The notes: generated by a model from the letters alone, not told the origin. 64,000 nucleotides of DNA from Microbacterium oleivorans NBRC 103075 (GCF_001552475.1 NZ_BCRG01000014.1:43590-107589), one strand, 5' to 3'. Counted from the first letter of the stretch, positions 53,121-61,328 are shown. Numbers and translations: made by a program.

Positions 53121-53196
53121 GGGCCTGTGGCGCAGCTGGTAGCGCACCTGCATGGCATGCAGGGGGTCAGGGGTTCGAGTCCCCTCAGGTCCACCA
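53121..53196 (+). tRNA. tRNA-Ala (anticodon GGC)
   Basis: 76 nt with encoded CCA. Acceptor stem GGGCCTG/CAGGTCC (one G-U). The anticodon arm CCTGC-ATGGCAT-GCAGG has GGC at 53154-53156. A TAAGCT -10 lies at 53088-53093. Confidence 0.96.
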
Positions 53197-53200
53197 AATA

Positions 53201-53221
53201 CCCCGGTTCGCCGGGGTTTTT
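53201..53221 (+). terminator. Intrinsic terminator after tRNA-Ala
   Basis: CCCCGG-TTCG-CCGGGG followed by TTTTTGTGTTT: a tetraloop hairpin with a U-rich tail. Confidence 0.88.
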
Positions 53222-53251
53222 GTGTTTCTGCAGTCAGGGTTGCAGATGGCG

Positions 53252-53257
53252 TACGCT
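53252..53257 (+). promoter_or_regulatory. -10 element of the ltrA transcript (leaderless leader ORF)
   Basis: TACGCT with six bases before ATG 53264, the start of a 12-codon ORF. Confidence 0.5.
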
Positions 53258-53263
53258 CGGCGC

Positions 53264-53302
53264 ATGCGCATCGACGGCCGCCGACGATCGACCCTCTCGT
53301 GA
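53264..53302 (+). CDS. Leader peptide upstream of ltrA
   Basis: A 12-codon ORF (MRIDGRRRSTLS) predicted to start exactly at the transcription start. Its TGA (53300-53302) overlaps the GTG of ltrA (53299-53301), so ribosomes ending the peptide are placed at the ltrA start. Four Arg in a row of five codons may slow ribosomes under arginine limitation. Existence as a translated peptide is inferred. Confidence 0.45.
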   Translation: MRIDGRRRSTLS

Positions 53303-54489
53303 CGGCGTCGCCGCGGCGTCCGGCATCCTTGCATCTTGTCCCTATGGTGCCTCGGGATCCTCACGAGCCGGGGAGGGTGGCCTCCTCGCTGGAGCTGTTC
53401 TTCGACCTCGTCTTCGTCGTTGCGGTGAGCATCTCCGCGGTCGAGTTGCATCATGCGCTCACCGATGGCCTTGTCGTGTCCGGAGTCCTCAGCTACGCCG
53501 CCGTCTTCTTCAGCATCTGGTGGGCGTGGATGAACTTCACCTGGTTCGCTACCGCATTCGACACGGACGACTGGCTCTACCGGGTGCTCACCATCGTCCA
53601 GATGAGCGGAGTGCTGGTTCTGGCAGCCGGGGTTCACTCCGCCTTCACCGAGTCCGATTTCCGTATCGTCACTGCGGGGTACGTCGTGATGCGGCTCGCG
53701 ATGGTCGCACAGTGGCTCCGCGCTTCTCGCGGTGCCGGCCCCGCTCGACCCGCGACGCTCGTCTACGCCGTCGGTATCGCTTGCGTCCAGGTTCTGTGGG
53801 TTGCGGCCCTCCTGCTTCCCGGCGAGATCTTCCGCACTGTCATCGTCGCGCTCTTTCTGGCGGAACTCGCGGTACCGGTCGTCGCCGAAAGCCGCGGTGC
53901 GACGCCGCGAAACGCGCACCACATCACGGAGAGGTACGGCCTGTTCACCCTGATCCTCCTCGGCGAGAGCCTCCTCGCCTCGGCGAACGCGATCATCCAC
54001 GCGGTGCAGGATGCGGAAGCGCTGGCGCCCCTCGTCGGAATTGCCGTCTTGACCCTGGCCGTCACGGCGGCTCTGTGGTGGATCTACTTCTGGCCGCCGC
54101 ATCACCTCGCGATCGACCTCGTGCGTAGCCCGCTGATCTACGGCTACGGCCACTTCTTCATCTTCGCCGCTGCCGGCGCCTTCTCGGCCGGAATCGAGGT
54201 CGAAATCGATGTGCTGATGGGGCACAGTGCGTTGAGCTCACCCGCGGCATCCTTCACCTACACGGTGCCGATCGCTGTGTTCATCGGCGTCGTCTGGGTG
54301 TTGGCGATCCGACCGCGCGCGACGCGCGTGGTCAACGTCGTCGTCGCGGCCGGGGCCTTGCTCGTCCTCGTCGACCCGGTCATTCCGGTGCCCGTGGCGT
54401 TGACGGCGGTGGTCCTCTCCGGGGTCGTGGCAGTGCTCGTCGCATACGGGCCGACAGACCGCGAGCAGGAGTCACTCGTCGAGGTCTGA
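53299..54489 (+). CDS. Low temperature requirement protein A (LtrA) family membrane protein
   Basis: A 396-aa polytopic protein with about ten hydrophobic segments. The LtrA signature SSLELFFDLVFVVAVS is near residue 35, and HHITERYGLFTLILLGESLLA lies mid-protein. The biochemical role is unknown; the name comes from Listeria low-temperature mutants. Start is GTG 53299, coupled to the leader ORF, or ATG 53344. The GTG is favoured by the overlap. Confidence 0.87.
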   Translation: MTASPRRPASLHLVPMVPRDPHEPGRVASSLELFFDLVFVVAVSISAVELHHALTDGLVVSGVLSYAAVFFSIWWAWMNFTWFATAFDTDDWLYRVLTIVQMSGVLVLAAGVHSAFTESDFRIVTAGYVVMRLAMVAQWLRASRGAGPARPATLVYAVGIACVQVLWVAALLLPGEIFRTVIVALFLAELAVPVVAESRGATPRNAHHITERYGLFTLILLGESLLASANAIIHAVQDAEALAPLVGIAVLTLAVTAALWWIYFWPPHHLAIDLVRSPLIYGYGHFFIFAAAGAFSAGIEVEIDVLMGHSALSSPAASFTYTVPIAVFIGVVWVLAIRPRATRVVNVVVAAGALLVLVDPVIPVPVALTAVVLSGVVAVLVAYGPTDREQESLVEV

Positions 54490-54544
54490 GGCATCGTCGG
54501 CGGGTGTTCATCGACGGCGGCGAGCGCCGTGTGACTCCACCTGC

Positions 54545-55279
54545 TCACAGGTCGTTGAGGTCACGCGTCCTGTCGCCGGCGTGCGCCACGATGTCGCGAG
54601 CGACGTCGGAGAGGCGCCGTTGGCTCCGGCGCGCCTGCTCCCGAAGGCGTTGGAAGGCTTCATCCATGTCGATGTTATGCGTATGGGCGAGCACGCCCTT
54701 CGCCTGTTCGATCACCACACGACTGTCCAGCGCCTGCTGCAACTGAGCGCGCGCGAGATCAGCTTCTCTGAACGCCTGCTCGTGGAGGATTCCGATCGTC
54801 GCGATGTCGGCCAGACCACGCGCCGCTCGAACGTCTTCCGGGCTGAGGGTCTCGGATCCGTCCCCGAAGAGGTTGAGCGAGCCGATCACCTCATCACGCA
54901 GACGCAACGGCACCGCGTGCATCCAGTTGTATCCCAGAGCGCCTGCCCTCGCGGCGAAGTCCGGCCAACGCTCGCGGATGGACGCGATGTCGTCGACCGT
55001 CACTGGCTCACCGGACCGATAGGCATCGACGCACGGACCTTCATCCGCACTGAGCTGCAGGAGACTGATGAGCTGGCTTCGCTCTGTCGTCGAGGCGACG
55101 ACTTCCAGCGGATGTCCGTCGATCCGCAGGAGGATACCGGCGTCCGCCGCCGCGAAGATGATCGAGCATCGCGACACGAGGCGATACAGCAGGTCTACGA
55201 CGTCGTACCCGCCCACCATGGTGTCCGCGATCTCCACGAACGTCTCGATGAGTTGCTTCTCCCGCATTTCCCTGCTCAT
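54545..55279 (-). CDS. GAF and ANTAR domain regulator (downstream copy)
   Basis: 244 aa. A GAF sensor domain occupies about 15-165 (GILLRIDGHPLEVVASTTE, DEGPCVDAYRSGEPV, WMHAVPLRLRDEVIGSLNLFG). A linker helix leads to an ANTAR domain at about 180-235 (LDSRVVIEQAKGVLAH, DEAFQRLREQAR, LSDVARDIV). ANTAR domains bind paired RNA hairpins and prevent termination; the GAF input signal is unknown. GGAAGAGG precedes the ATG. It lies 31 nt behind a second GAF-ANTAR gene on the same strand, so both are likely on one mRNA. Confidence 0.92.
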   Translation of the reverse strand: MSREMREKQLIETFVEIADTMVGGYDVVDLLYRLVSRCSIIFAAADAGILLRIDGHPLEVVASTTERSQLISLLQLSADEGPCVDAYRSGEPVTVDDIASIRERWPDFAARAGALGYNWMHAVPLRLRDEVIGSLNLFGDGSETLSPEDVRAARGLADIATIGILHEQAFREADLARAQLQQALDSRVVIEQAKGVLAHTHNIDMDEAFQRLREQARRSQRRLSDVARDIVAHAGDRTRDLNDL

Positions 55280-55310
55280 GTCTGCAACCTCTTCCGAACC
55301 AACCTGATGA

Positions 55311-55955
55311 TCACACCGTGAAGTCGATCTCGCGACCGACGATCGACTCCGCTATCTGGACGACGGACCGGCCGGAGGCGAACGCGTGCGCACGGATGAC
55401 CACGAGAGCGTCGTCCGGATTCACTCGCAGCTGGGCGCAGACCATCCCTGTTGCCTGGTGCACGACCCGCCGGGACGACCCACCGAACCCTGCGGAGGCA
55501 TCCTCGCCAGCCAGGACCCGCTCGAAGATGCGGAGAGCGGCTGCATCCGCCATGGCCGACGCAAGGGCGACATCGCGCTGCTTCAGCGCGCCGAGGTCAT
55601 CGGCGTAAAGGTCGACAACTCCGACCTCGACCTCACCGACGGTCATGGGGAAGGCGTACAGCGACCGGACACCGTGATTCCCGGCAACAGCGCGGAGCAT
55701 GGGCCAATCCAGCGCCGACGCCTCCTGCACATCGTGAAGAAGCACCGGCGCGCGGGACGACCGTGCGACCCAGCACGGACCGACGCCGGAATCCAGCTGG
55801 ATCTCCTCGAGCGCGGCCGCTGCGAAATCACTCGTACAGATCGTCTCGACATCGAAGGGGGGGCCCAGCGTCGATACGCCCACATGGTGGACCGGAAGCA
55901 TCGTCATGAAGACGGCACAGATGGGATCGCTGTCTGCGGTAGAGAAACCGATCAT
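55311..55955 (-). CDS. GAF and ANTAR domain regulator (promoter-proximal copy)
   Basis: A 214-aa relative of the adjacent gene. A GAF domain at about 15-145 includes DSGVGPCWVARSSRAPVL and SLYAFPMTVGEVEVGVVDLYA. An ANTAR domain at about 160-210 has VVHQATGMVCAQLRVNPDDAL and VVQIAESIVG. Its ANTAR sequence departs more from consensus (VHQATGMV instead of IEQAKGVL). Start ATG 55955 was chosen because CCGGAG lies 6 nt upstream and the TATACT -10 (56010-56015, minus) lies inside the longer open frame that begins at 56027. Confidence 0.88.
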   Translation of the reverse strand: MIGFSTADSDPICAVFMTMLPVHHVGVSTLGPPFDVETICTSDFAAAALEEIQLDSGVGPCWVARSSRAPVLLHDVQEASALDWPMLRAVAGNHGVRSLYAFPMTVGEVEVGVVDLYADDLGALKQRDVALASAMADAAALRIFERVLAGEDASAGFGGSSRRVVHQATGMVCAQLRVNPDDALVVIRAHAFASGRSVVQIAESIVGREIDFTV

Positions 55956-56009
55956 GCATTCTCCGGACCTGGCTGTCAGAAGCGGCCTAGATCCAGGGAC
56001 GCTGGTTTC

Positions 56010-56015
56010 AGTATA
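56010..56015 (-). promoter_or_regulatory. -10 element of the GAF-ANTAR pair
   Basis: TATACT on the minus strand; predicted start near 56003, ~48-nt leader. Confidence 0.5.
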
Positions 56016-56136
56016 GGGAGTGTGCATGTCCGCGCATCGTCATTCCTTGTGCAGACCCGGGGATGGCAATACAGTGACACCACGTTGCCCCGGACCTCGG
56101 CTCGCGTTCACTGACATGCGAGAGCGGGAGGACGTC

Positions 56137-56361
56137 ATGACGATGAACTTTGGGCACCAGGGGGACAAGCTGGTGTGGAGTACGACCGAGCCGCAAATGC
56201 ACGTCTGCATGCAGGGCTCGCGGACGGTGGGTTTCGTCGTCCGCGTCGAGGGGGGCTTCATCGCATTTGATAACGACTCGAATCCGCTCGGCCGCTTCCA
56301 ACGCTGGCGCGCCGCGAAGCAGTCCGTTGAGACGATTCCCGCGCGGCGCTCGATCCTGTGA
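56137..56361 (+). CDS. Small hypothetical protein
   Basis: 74 aa beginning MTMNFGHQGDKLVW, with a compact-looking beta-rich middle (MHVCMQGSRTVGFVVRVEGGFIAFD) and a basic end (LGRFQRWRAAKQSVE). GGGAGGAC precedes the ATG. TACAGT (56070-56075) is a possible -10, giving a ~55-nt leader. It is divergent from the GAF-ANTAR genes. I do not recognise the family. It may be a soluble single-domain protein. Confidence 0.65.
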   Translation: MTMNFGHQGDKLVWSTTEPQMHVCMQGSRTVGFVVRVEGGFIAFDNDSNPLGRFQRWRAAKQSVETIPARRSIL

Positions 56362-56435
56362 CTCTGCGCATGAGCCATCGTCTCTGTGACGAGGATGCCG
56401 ACGGTCACGACCCGGGAGCGCTCGCGTTCCACACA

Positions 56436-56618
56436 TCACACGTCCGTGGCCTCGTCATCGATCTCGAGGTAGCTACCTCCGGGCGCCTGGAATCGTTCGT
56501 CGGGCGCCATCGCGTCGACGTCGTCAGGTGCTCCTTCGGGCGCCGGCGGAAGGCCCTCCTGCTCTCCGCCGACGAGACGGTCGAGGTCGGGCGAGTTCGA
56601 AGTGCTGTCTGCGCTCAC
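56436..56618 (-). CDS. Small acidic hypothetical protein
   Basis: 60 aa from GTG 56618, with AAAGGAT 5 nt upstream. The product is acidic and Pro/Gly-rich (LVGGEQEGLPPAPEGAP, GGSYLEIDDEATDV) and probably disordered. A plus-strand frame over the same bases gives an Arg/His-rich product with no ribosome site, so the minus strand is preferred. Function unknown; expression not certain. Confidence 0.5.
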   Translation of the reverse strand: MSADSTSNSPDLDRLVGGEQEGLPPAPEGAPDDVDAMAPDERFQAPGGSYLEIDDEATDV

Positions 56619-56690
56619 AGTGATCCTTTCGACGCACTCGAGTCTCGCTAGAGAGTCGGCTCGCGTCGAGGGCCTTGACGTCGCATCGCT

Positions 56691-57548
56691 TCAGCGGATG
56701 ACCGCCAGGAGGCGTTCGCGGATGGGCTGGGCCCGATCGGTGAACGCGCGTTGAGCGGTGATGTACTCCGCCTTCCCCGCGGGCGTTTCGACGGGAACCG
56801 GCGGGTATCCCCACTCCGTCAAGTCGTAGGGAGAGGCCCGCATGTCGAGTTCTCGGATGTCGCGCGCGAGTTCGAATGCGTCGAGGAGCACCTCGCCCGG
56901 GACGAGCGGCCCCAACTTGACCGCCCACTTGTAGAGGTCCATGCCGGCGTGCAGGCATCCAGGCTGTTCTGTCTGCGCCTGGGTGTCGCGGGTAGGGGCG
57001 AACCGATTGAGCGGAGCGGCTTCCGGAGTGAAGAAGCGGAACGCATCGATGTGCGTGCAGCGCAGGTCGTGCGCTTCGACGACGCCGTCCGTCGCGCTCG
57101 CACCGAGCCTCAAAGGCACGGGATGCCGCGTCTCGCGATCCCGGTAGACCATCGCCCATTCGTGCATGCCGAAGCACCCGTACGATCCTGCGCGCCCGAG
57201 GGTGCTCGCGAGGATGCCGCGAATCGCCCGTACGAGGGGAGCCTTCTCCGTCAGGAACGCCTCGGCGTCGGCGGCCACCCCTTCGCCTTCGGCCCGGTAC
57301 CAGCGCCAGGCGGCCTGCGGGGCGTCCGCGGCATCGTCGAGGACCACGTCGCGCCCGGGGTGCCAACGACGGAGCACCGACGGCTTGTAGGAGTAGTACG
57401 TGTAGAGGAAGTCGTCGACCGGATGCGTCTCGCCGCGGGACGCGCGGTGTCGCCGACCGGCGGTGAGGGCGTCGGCGCGCTCGACGTGCGCCTGCATCCG
57501 CTCGGTCCAGTCGGACCGCGCCAGGATGACACGCGTGAGGGTGGTCAT
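56691..57548 (-). CDS. Conserved actinobacterial protein, often annotated 3-methyladenine DNA glycosylase
   Basis: 285 aa. Conserved-looking stretches are VILARSDWTERMQAHVERADAL, HPVDDFLYTYYSYKPSVLRRWHPG, YGCFGMHEWAMVYR and LHAGMDLYKWAVKLGP. I do not see a helix-hairpin-helix or an AlkA/Mpg active-site pattern, so the common glycosylase label rests on database tradition rather than visible motifs. Multiple conserved His, Asp and Trp suggest an enzyme. It lies 10 nt after yedK, a DNA-damage-linked gene, on the same strand and is likely co-transcribed. Confidence 0.75.
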   Translation of the reverse strand: MTTLTRVILARSDWTERMQAHVERADALTAGRRHRASRGETHPVDDFLYTYYSYKPSVLRRWHPGRDVVLDDAADAPQAAWRWYRAEGEGVAADAEAFLTEKAPLVRAIRGILASTLGRAGSYGCFGMHEWAMVYRDRETRHPVPLRLGASATDGVVEAHDLRCTHIDAFRFFTPEAAPLNRFAPTRDTQAQTEQPGCLHAGMDLYKWAVKLGPLVPGEVLLDAFELARDIRELDMRASPYDLTEWGYPPVPVETPAGKAEYITAQRAFTDRAQPIRERLLAVIR

Positions 57549-57558
57549 GCGAAACGTG

Positions 57559-58266
57559 TCAGACGGGCTGGATGAGGTCGGGAGAGTCGTTGCGGACGTT
57601 GCCGACGGCGCTCGACACGACGTGGTCGGTGAGCCCCGCGACGACCTCGGGGGCCGCGTCGACGGCGGCGTCGAGCAGGTCACCGACGTTGTCGACCTCG
57701 GTGTCGAGCCAGGCGTCCGCGAAGTCGGCGTCGAGGAACAGCGGCATCCGGTCATGGATGGACCCCAGGGGAGCCACCGCGTCACGCGTGATGATCGTGA
57801 ACGACAACACCCACTTCGTCGGGTCGTCCTCGGCCTTCGCGGGATCCTTCCACCACTCGTAGAGACCGGCGAACAGGAGCGGCGAACCGTCGGCGGGGTG
57901 GATGAAGTACGGCGTCTTGCCCTCGTCGGTCGTCTGCCACTCGTAGTACCCGGTCGCGGGCACGATCGCCCGACGCTTGATGAGGGCCTGCCGGAACATC
58001 GGCTTCTCTTCGAGTTCTTCGGACCGGGCGTTGAACGCGCGCGCACCCACCTTCACGTCCTTCGCCCACGACGGGACGAGTCCCCACCGCGCGGGTTCCA
58101 AACGTCGCGTCGGCGGGTCGGTCTTGGCGGAATCGAGCACGATGCCGACGCGGGAGGTCGGCGCGATGTTGTACGAGGGGGCGGGGAGGTCGTCGCTCTC
58201 GACGTCGACGCGCAGAACGCCGACGAGCTCGGAGGCGACGTTGGCAACGACGAAGCGACCACACAT
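57559..58266 (-). CDS. SOS response-associated peptidase (HMCES/YedK family)
   Basis: A 235-aa SRAP protein. The N terminus is MCGRFVV, and after Met removal Cys2 forms a thiazolidine crosslink with abasic sites in single-stranded DNA. APSYNIAPT holds the conserved Asn, ARWGLVPSWAKD follows, and VPATGYYEW has the catalytic Glu. SHDRMP is replaced by IHDRMP with its His. It shields abasic sites during replication. TAGGCT (58274-58279, minus) ends 8 nt before the ATG, so it may have its own nearly leaderless promoter. Confidence 0.94.
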   Translation of the reverse strand: MCGRFVVANVASELVGVLRVDVESDDLPAPSYNIAPTSRVGIVLDSAKTDPPTRRLEPARWGLVPSWAKDVKVGARAFNARSEELEEKPMFRQALIKRRAIVPATGYYEWQTTDEGKTPYFIHPADGSPLLFAGLYEWWKDPAKAEDDPTKWVLSFTIITRDAVAPLGSIHDRMPLFLDADFADAWLDTEVDNVGDLLDAAVDAAPEVVAGLTDHVVSSAVGNVRNDSPDLIQPV

Positions 58267-58276
58267 GGGTGTCAGC

Positions 58277-59323
58277 CTAGGAGGAGGTGGGGACATCGCG
58301 GACGATGTCGACATCGGTGAGGCGCTCGAGCAACTCGGCGCCGTCGTCACCCGTCACCCAGGGCACCCCGGCGGCGCTGTGGTCGTCGACCGCGGTGCGT
58401 CCACCGGCGAGGACAGCCTCCGCGGGGGTGAGCCGACGAATCGCCACCGCGGCGACCTGCTCAGGATGCTGGATCGTGAACTGCGTGTAGATCTCGTCGT
58501 CGTGCTGGCCGTCGTCGCCGATCAGGAGCCAGTCGATGTCGGGGAACTCCTCGGCGAGCCGGCGGAGGTTCTCCTGCTTGTGGGCCTTGCCGCTGCGGAA
58601 CCATCGGTCGTGCGTGGGACCCCAGTCGGTGAGGAGCATCGCGCCCAGCGGGAAGAGGTGACGCCGCTGGAAACGCACGAGCGTCGGTGCGACGTTCCAC
58701 GCACCGGTCGACAGATAGAGGATCGGTGCGCCCGGGTTCTCCCGCGCGAGCCGTTCGAGGAGGACGGCCATGCCAGGCACGGGCTGCCGGGCGTGCTCGT
58801 TGAGGACGAAGGAGTTCCAGGCCGCCACGAATGGGCGGGGGAGCGCCGTGACCATCACCGTGTCATCCACGTCGGAGATGACCCCGAACCGGACGTCGTC
58901 TCCGACGATGAAGACGCGGGCCTCCACAGATTCAGAGTCCTCGACGCTCATGGTGACCGTCTGCCAGCCGGCTGCCAGCGTGGCGGGGAGAACAGCGTCG
59001 ATCACGCCGCCACGATCCGCAGACACGGTGTGCGCGACTCCATCGATGATGACGGTGACCCTCGCGTGGGCGATCGGCACTGCGGCGAAGCTCCGCCAGC
59101 CGCGGACGCCGGCGTAGTCGCCGCGTTCACGACGCTTCGCCTTGGGCGGGATGAGCACGCGGCCGAGGACGCGGACCCACTGGGTGCTGCCGTACCCGGG
59201 AAAGGCGGCGACGGTCGGCGTGCGCCCGCGAGAGCGCGCGCGATTCTCGCGCCAGGCATGGAACCGGTACTCGAGCCGGGCGAGCCAGAGCACCTTCGTG
59301 TCGCGCGAGGAGGGGGAAGCCAT
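58277..59323 (-). CDS. App1/DUF2183-family phosphatase-like protein
   Basis: 348 aa. The HAD-like catalytic motif DVDDTVMVT is near residue 170, with LYLSTGAWN and WLLIGDDGQHD as later motifs. An N-terminal ~150-residue beta-rich domain precedes them. Yeast App1 is a phosphatidate phosphatase; bacterial members are uncharacterised. No signal peptide or membrane helix. The start is 4 nt after the dedA stop; the pair is co-transcribed from the leaderless dedA promoter. Confidence 0.85.
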   Translation of the reverse strand: MASPSSRDTKVLWLARLEYRFHAWRENRARSRGRTPTVAAFPGYGSTQWVRVLGRVLIPPKAKRRERGDYAGVRGWRSFAAVPIAHARVTVIIDGVAHTVSADRGGVIDAVLPATLAAGWQTVTMSVEDSESVEARVFIVGDDVRFGVISDVDDTVMVTALPRPFVAAWNSFVLNEHARQPVPGMAVLLERLARENPGAPILYLSTGAWNVAPTLVRFQRRHLFPLGAMLLTDWGPTHDRWFRSGKAHKQENLRRLAEEFPDIDWLLIGDDGQHDDEIYTQFTIQHPEQVAAVAIRRLTPAEAVLAGGRTAVDDHSAAGVPWVTGDDGAELLERLTDVDIVRDVPTSS

Positions 59324-59327
59324 CGGC

Positions 59328-60005
59328 TCAGTCTTTCACGTCGTCCGCTCGCGTTCCCGCGGTCTCTTCGAGCGCGAGGTGGCGGGCTTCGCGTGCGCTG
59401 ATGACGCGCTTGGCGATGTAGACGAGCAGAAGGAACGCGGCGATCACTCCGACGAAGAGATACCCGGCGTAGTGGAGGCTGTCCGAGAGATCCCGATACC
59501 CCTCCGCCGCGGCAGCGGCGACGGAGACGTACGCCACCGACCAGACGGTGCACGCCGGGACCGTCCACGCGAGAAAACGTCGGTACGCGAACCCGCTCAT
59601 TCCGACCGTGAGCGGCACGAGAGAGTGGAGGACCGGGAGGAACCGCGACAAGAAGATGGCGGGGCCGCCGCGGCGACGGAGGTACACCTCGGCGCGCACC
59701 CAGTTCCGTTCGCCGACCAGTCTGCCGACCCTGGAGAAGCGGATGCGGGGACCCAGCCAGCGACCCAACGCGAAGCCGATGCTCTCGCCGAGGAGGGAGC
59801 CCACCAGGACCGCGAGGACGAGCCACGCTCCCTGAGCGATGCCGTCGACGGCTGTGCCCGCGACGATCACGATCGTGTCGCCCGGCACGACGAGGCCGAC
59901 GAGCACGCTCGTCTCGAGCATCATCGCGAGGCCGGCGAACAAGGTCCGCACGACCGGGTCGACCGCCTGGACGGTGTCGAGCAGCCAGTCGAGGATCTCG
60001 TTCAC
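59328..60005 (-). CDS. DedA-family membrane protein
   Basis: 225 aa, SNARE-associated/DedA fold. GLVVPGDTIVIVAGT at about 37-51, GESIGFALGRWLG, and the conserved FLSRFLPVLHSLVPLTVGMSG with FLAWTVPACTVW are visible, with five or so membrane segments. Some DedA relatives flip undecaprenyl phosphate or phospholipids and need proton motive force; which one is unknown here. GTG start with TAATCT exactly 7 nt upstream. Confidence 0.92.
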   Translation of the reverse strand: MNEILDWLLDTVQAVDPVVRTLFAGLAMMLETSVLVGLVVPGDTIVIVAGTAVDGIAQGAWLVLAVLVGSLLGESIGFALGRWLGPRIRFSRVGRLVGERNWVRAEVYLRRRGGPAIFLSRFLPVLHSLVPLTVGMSGFAYRRFLAWTVPACTVWSVAYVSVAAAAAEGYRDLSDSLHYAGYLFVGVIAAFLLLVYIAKRVISAREARHLALEETAGTRADDVKD

Positions 60006-60011
60006 GACCTC

Positions 60012-60032
60012 AGATTATCCGCCGTCTACCCT
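60012..60032. promoter_or_regulatory. Back-to-back leaderless promoters of dedA and pabB
   Basis: Minus-strand TAATCT (60012-60017) is 6 nt from GTG 60005; plus-strand TACCCT (60027-60032) is 6 nt from GTG 60039. The whole intergenic region is 33 bp, so the polymerases must compete. Confidence 0.6.
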
Positions 60033-60038
60033 GAGGGG

Positions 60039-61328
60039 GTGCCGAGCCACCTCCACCATCGCGTTCTCCAAGGTTGGGTGGATCCCGCGCTGGCGTTCAC
60101 GACGCTTTTCGGCTCGGCCCCCGATGCGTTCTGGCTCGACGCCGGCCCGGACGCGTCGCAGGGATGGAGCTGGGTGGGTACCGGCAGCCCGTCGCCTCCG
60201 CCCCGTGACGTCGTCGCCGGCGGCGCCACGGACGGCGCGAACGGACCGTTCCGGGGAGGGTGGGTCGGCTGGTCGGGGTACGACGCCGCAGCCCGTCGCG
60301 CGGGTGCCCCGGCATTAGACGACGTCGGTCCCGCGGACGTCTGGCTGCGGATCGATCGGATGCTGGGATTCGATCACGCCGCGGGGCGGATGATCGCTTT
60401 CAGCTCGGCGGAGGACGTGAAACCGTTCGTCGTCGCTGTCGAGACGGCCCGGCTCGCGGGGTCGGTGCCGGCGCTCGATGCTCCCGCGGCTGTTCAGGTC
60501 CGGGCGCGTCATGCCCCGTCGGCCTACGCGGCGCTCATCGAGGAGTGCCGGGACGAGATCCGCGAGGGGCGTGCCTACCAGCTGTGCCTGACGACGCGTT
60601 TCGAGACCGCGGCATCCGTCGACCCCGTCGATACTTACCTGCGGCTGCGGACCGCGACACCCGCGCATCACGGCGGGATCATCCGCAGCGGCGGGTGGGC
60701 GCTCGTCAGCGCGTCGCCGGAGCAGTTCCTCACAGTGAGCGGCGGGATCGTCCGCACCCGCCCGATCAAGGGCACGCGGCCGCGGTCTCCTGACACGGTG
60801 GATGATGCGGCGCTGGCCGCCGAGCTGCGGGCGAGTGAGAAGGAGCAGGCCGAGAACGTCATGATCGTCGACCTCATGCGCAACGATCTGCAGCGCGTGT
60901 GCGAGCCGGGGTCCGTTGCTGCGGAACGGCTGCTGGAGGTCGAGTCGTACCCCGCTGTGCATCAGCTCGTGAGCACGGTCGCCGGGCGACTCCGCGCCCG
61001 GACGACCGTGGGCGATCTGTGGGATGCCTCGTTTCCCGCCGGGAGCATGACGGGGGCGCCCAAGCTCTCGGCCATGCAGATCCTGCACCGACTGGAAGGA
61101 GCGCCGCGCGGAGTCTTCGCCGGATGCTTCGGGTGGATCGGCGTCGACGGCGGGCTCGACCTCGCCATGGTGATCCGCTCGATCGTCGTGCATCCGGGTG
61201 GTGCGTACGTCGGGGCCGGCGGGGGGATCACGTGGGGGTCGGTTGCGGCGGATGAGGTCGCCGAAGTCGGCATCAAGGCGCGAGCGCCCCTCCGCGCGCT
61301 GGGGGCGGACCTGCCCCCGGGCTGGTGA
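60039..61328 (+). CDS. pabB: Aminodeoxychorismate synthase component I
   Basis: A 429-aa chorismate-binding enzyme. The segment RPIKGTRPRSPD carries Lys where anthranilate synthase TrpE has Ala; this Lys marks PabB. PAGSMTGAPKLSAMQIL and GCFGWIGVDGGLDLAMVIR complete the active site. It aminates chorismate to 4-amino-4-deoxychorismate for folate synthesis, using ammonia from a PabA amidotransferase not found here. GTG start is leaderless. The coding frame extends upstream but would cover the promoter and dedA. Confidence 0.92.
   Translation: MPSHLHHRVLQGWVDPALAFTTLFGSAPDAFWLDAGPDASQGWSWVGTGSPSPPPRDVVAGGATDGANGPFRGGWVGWSGYDAAARRAGAPALDDVGPADVWLRIDRMLGFDHAAGRMIAFSSAEDVKPFVVAVETARLAGSVPALDAPAAVQVRARHAPSAYAALIEECRDEIREGRAYQLCLTTRFETAASVDPVDTYLRLRTATPAHHGGIIRSGGWALVSASPEQFLTVSGGIVRTRPIKGTRPRSPDTVDDAALAAELRASEKEQAENVMIVDLMRNDLQRVCEPGSVAAERLLEVESYPAVHQLVSTVAGRLRARTTVGDLWDASFPAGSMTGAPKLSAMQILHRLEGAPRGVFAGCFGWIGVDGGLDLAMVIRSIVVHPGGAYVGAGGGITWGSVAADEVAEVGIKARAPLRALGADLPPGW

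Noticed and set aside
55956..56027. Extended N terminus of the promoter-proximal GAF-ANTAR protein from ATG 56027
   Set aside because: The TATACT -10 lies inside this stretch, so the transcript would start after that ATG; ATG 55955 has a good ribosome site.
56358..56651. A 97-codon plus-strand frame starting near the end of the 74-aa gene
   Set aside because: No ribosome site, a His/Arg-rich product, and the minus-strand frame has AAAGGAT before its GTG.
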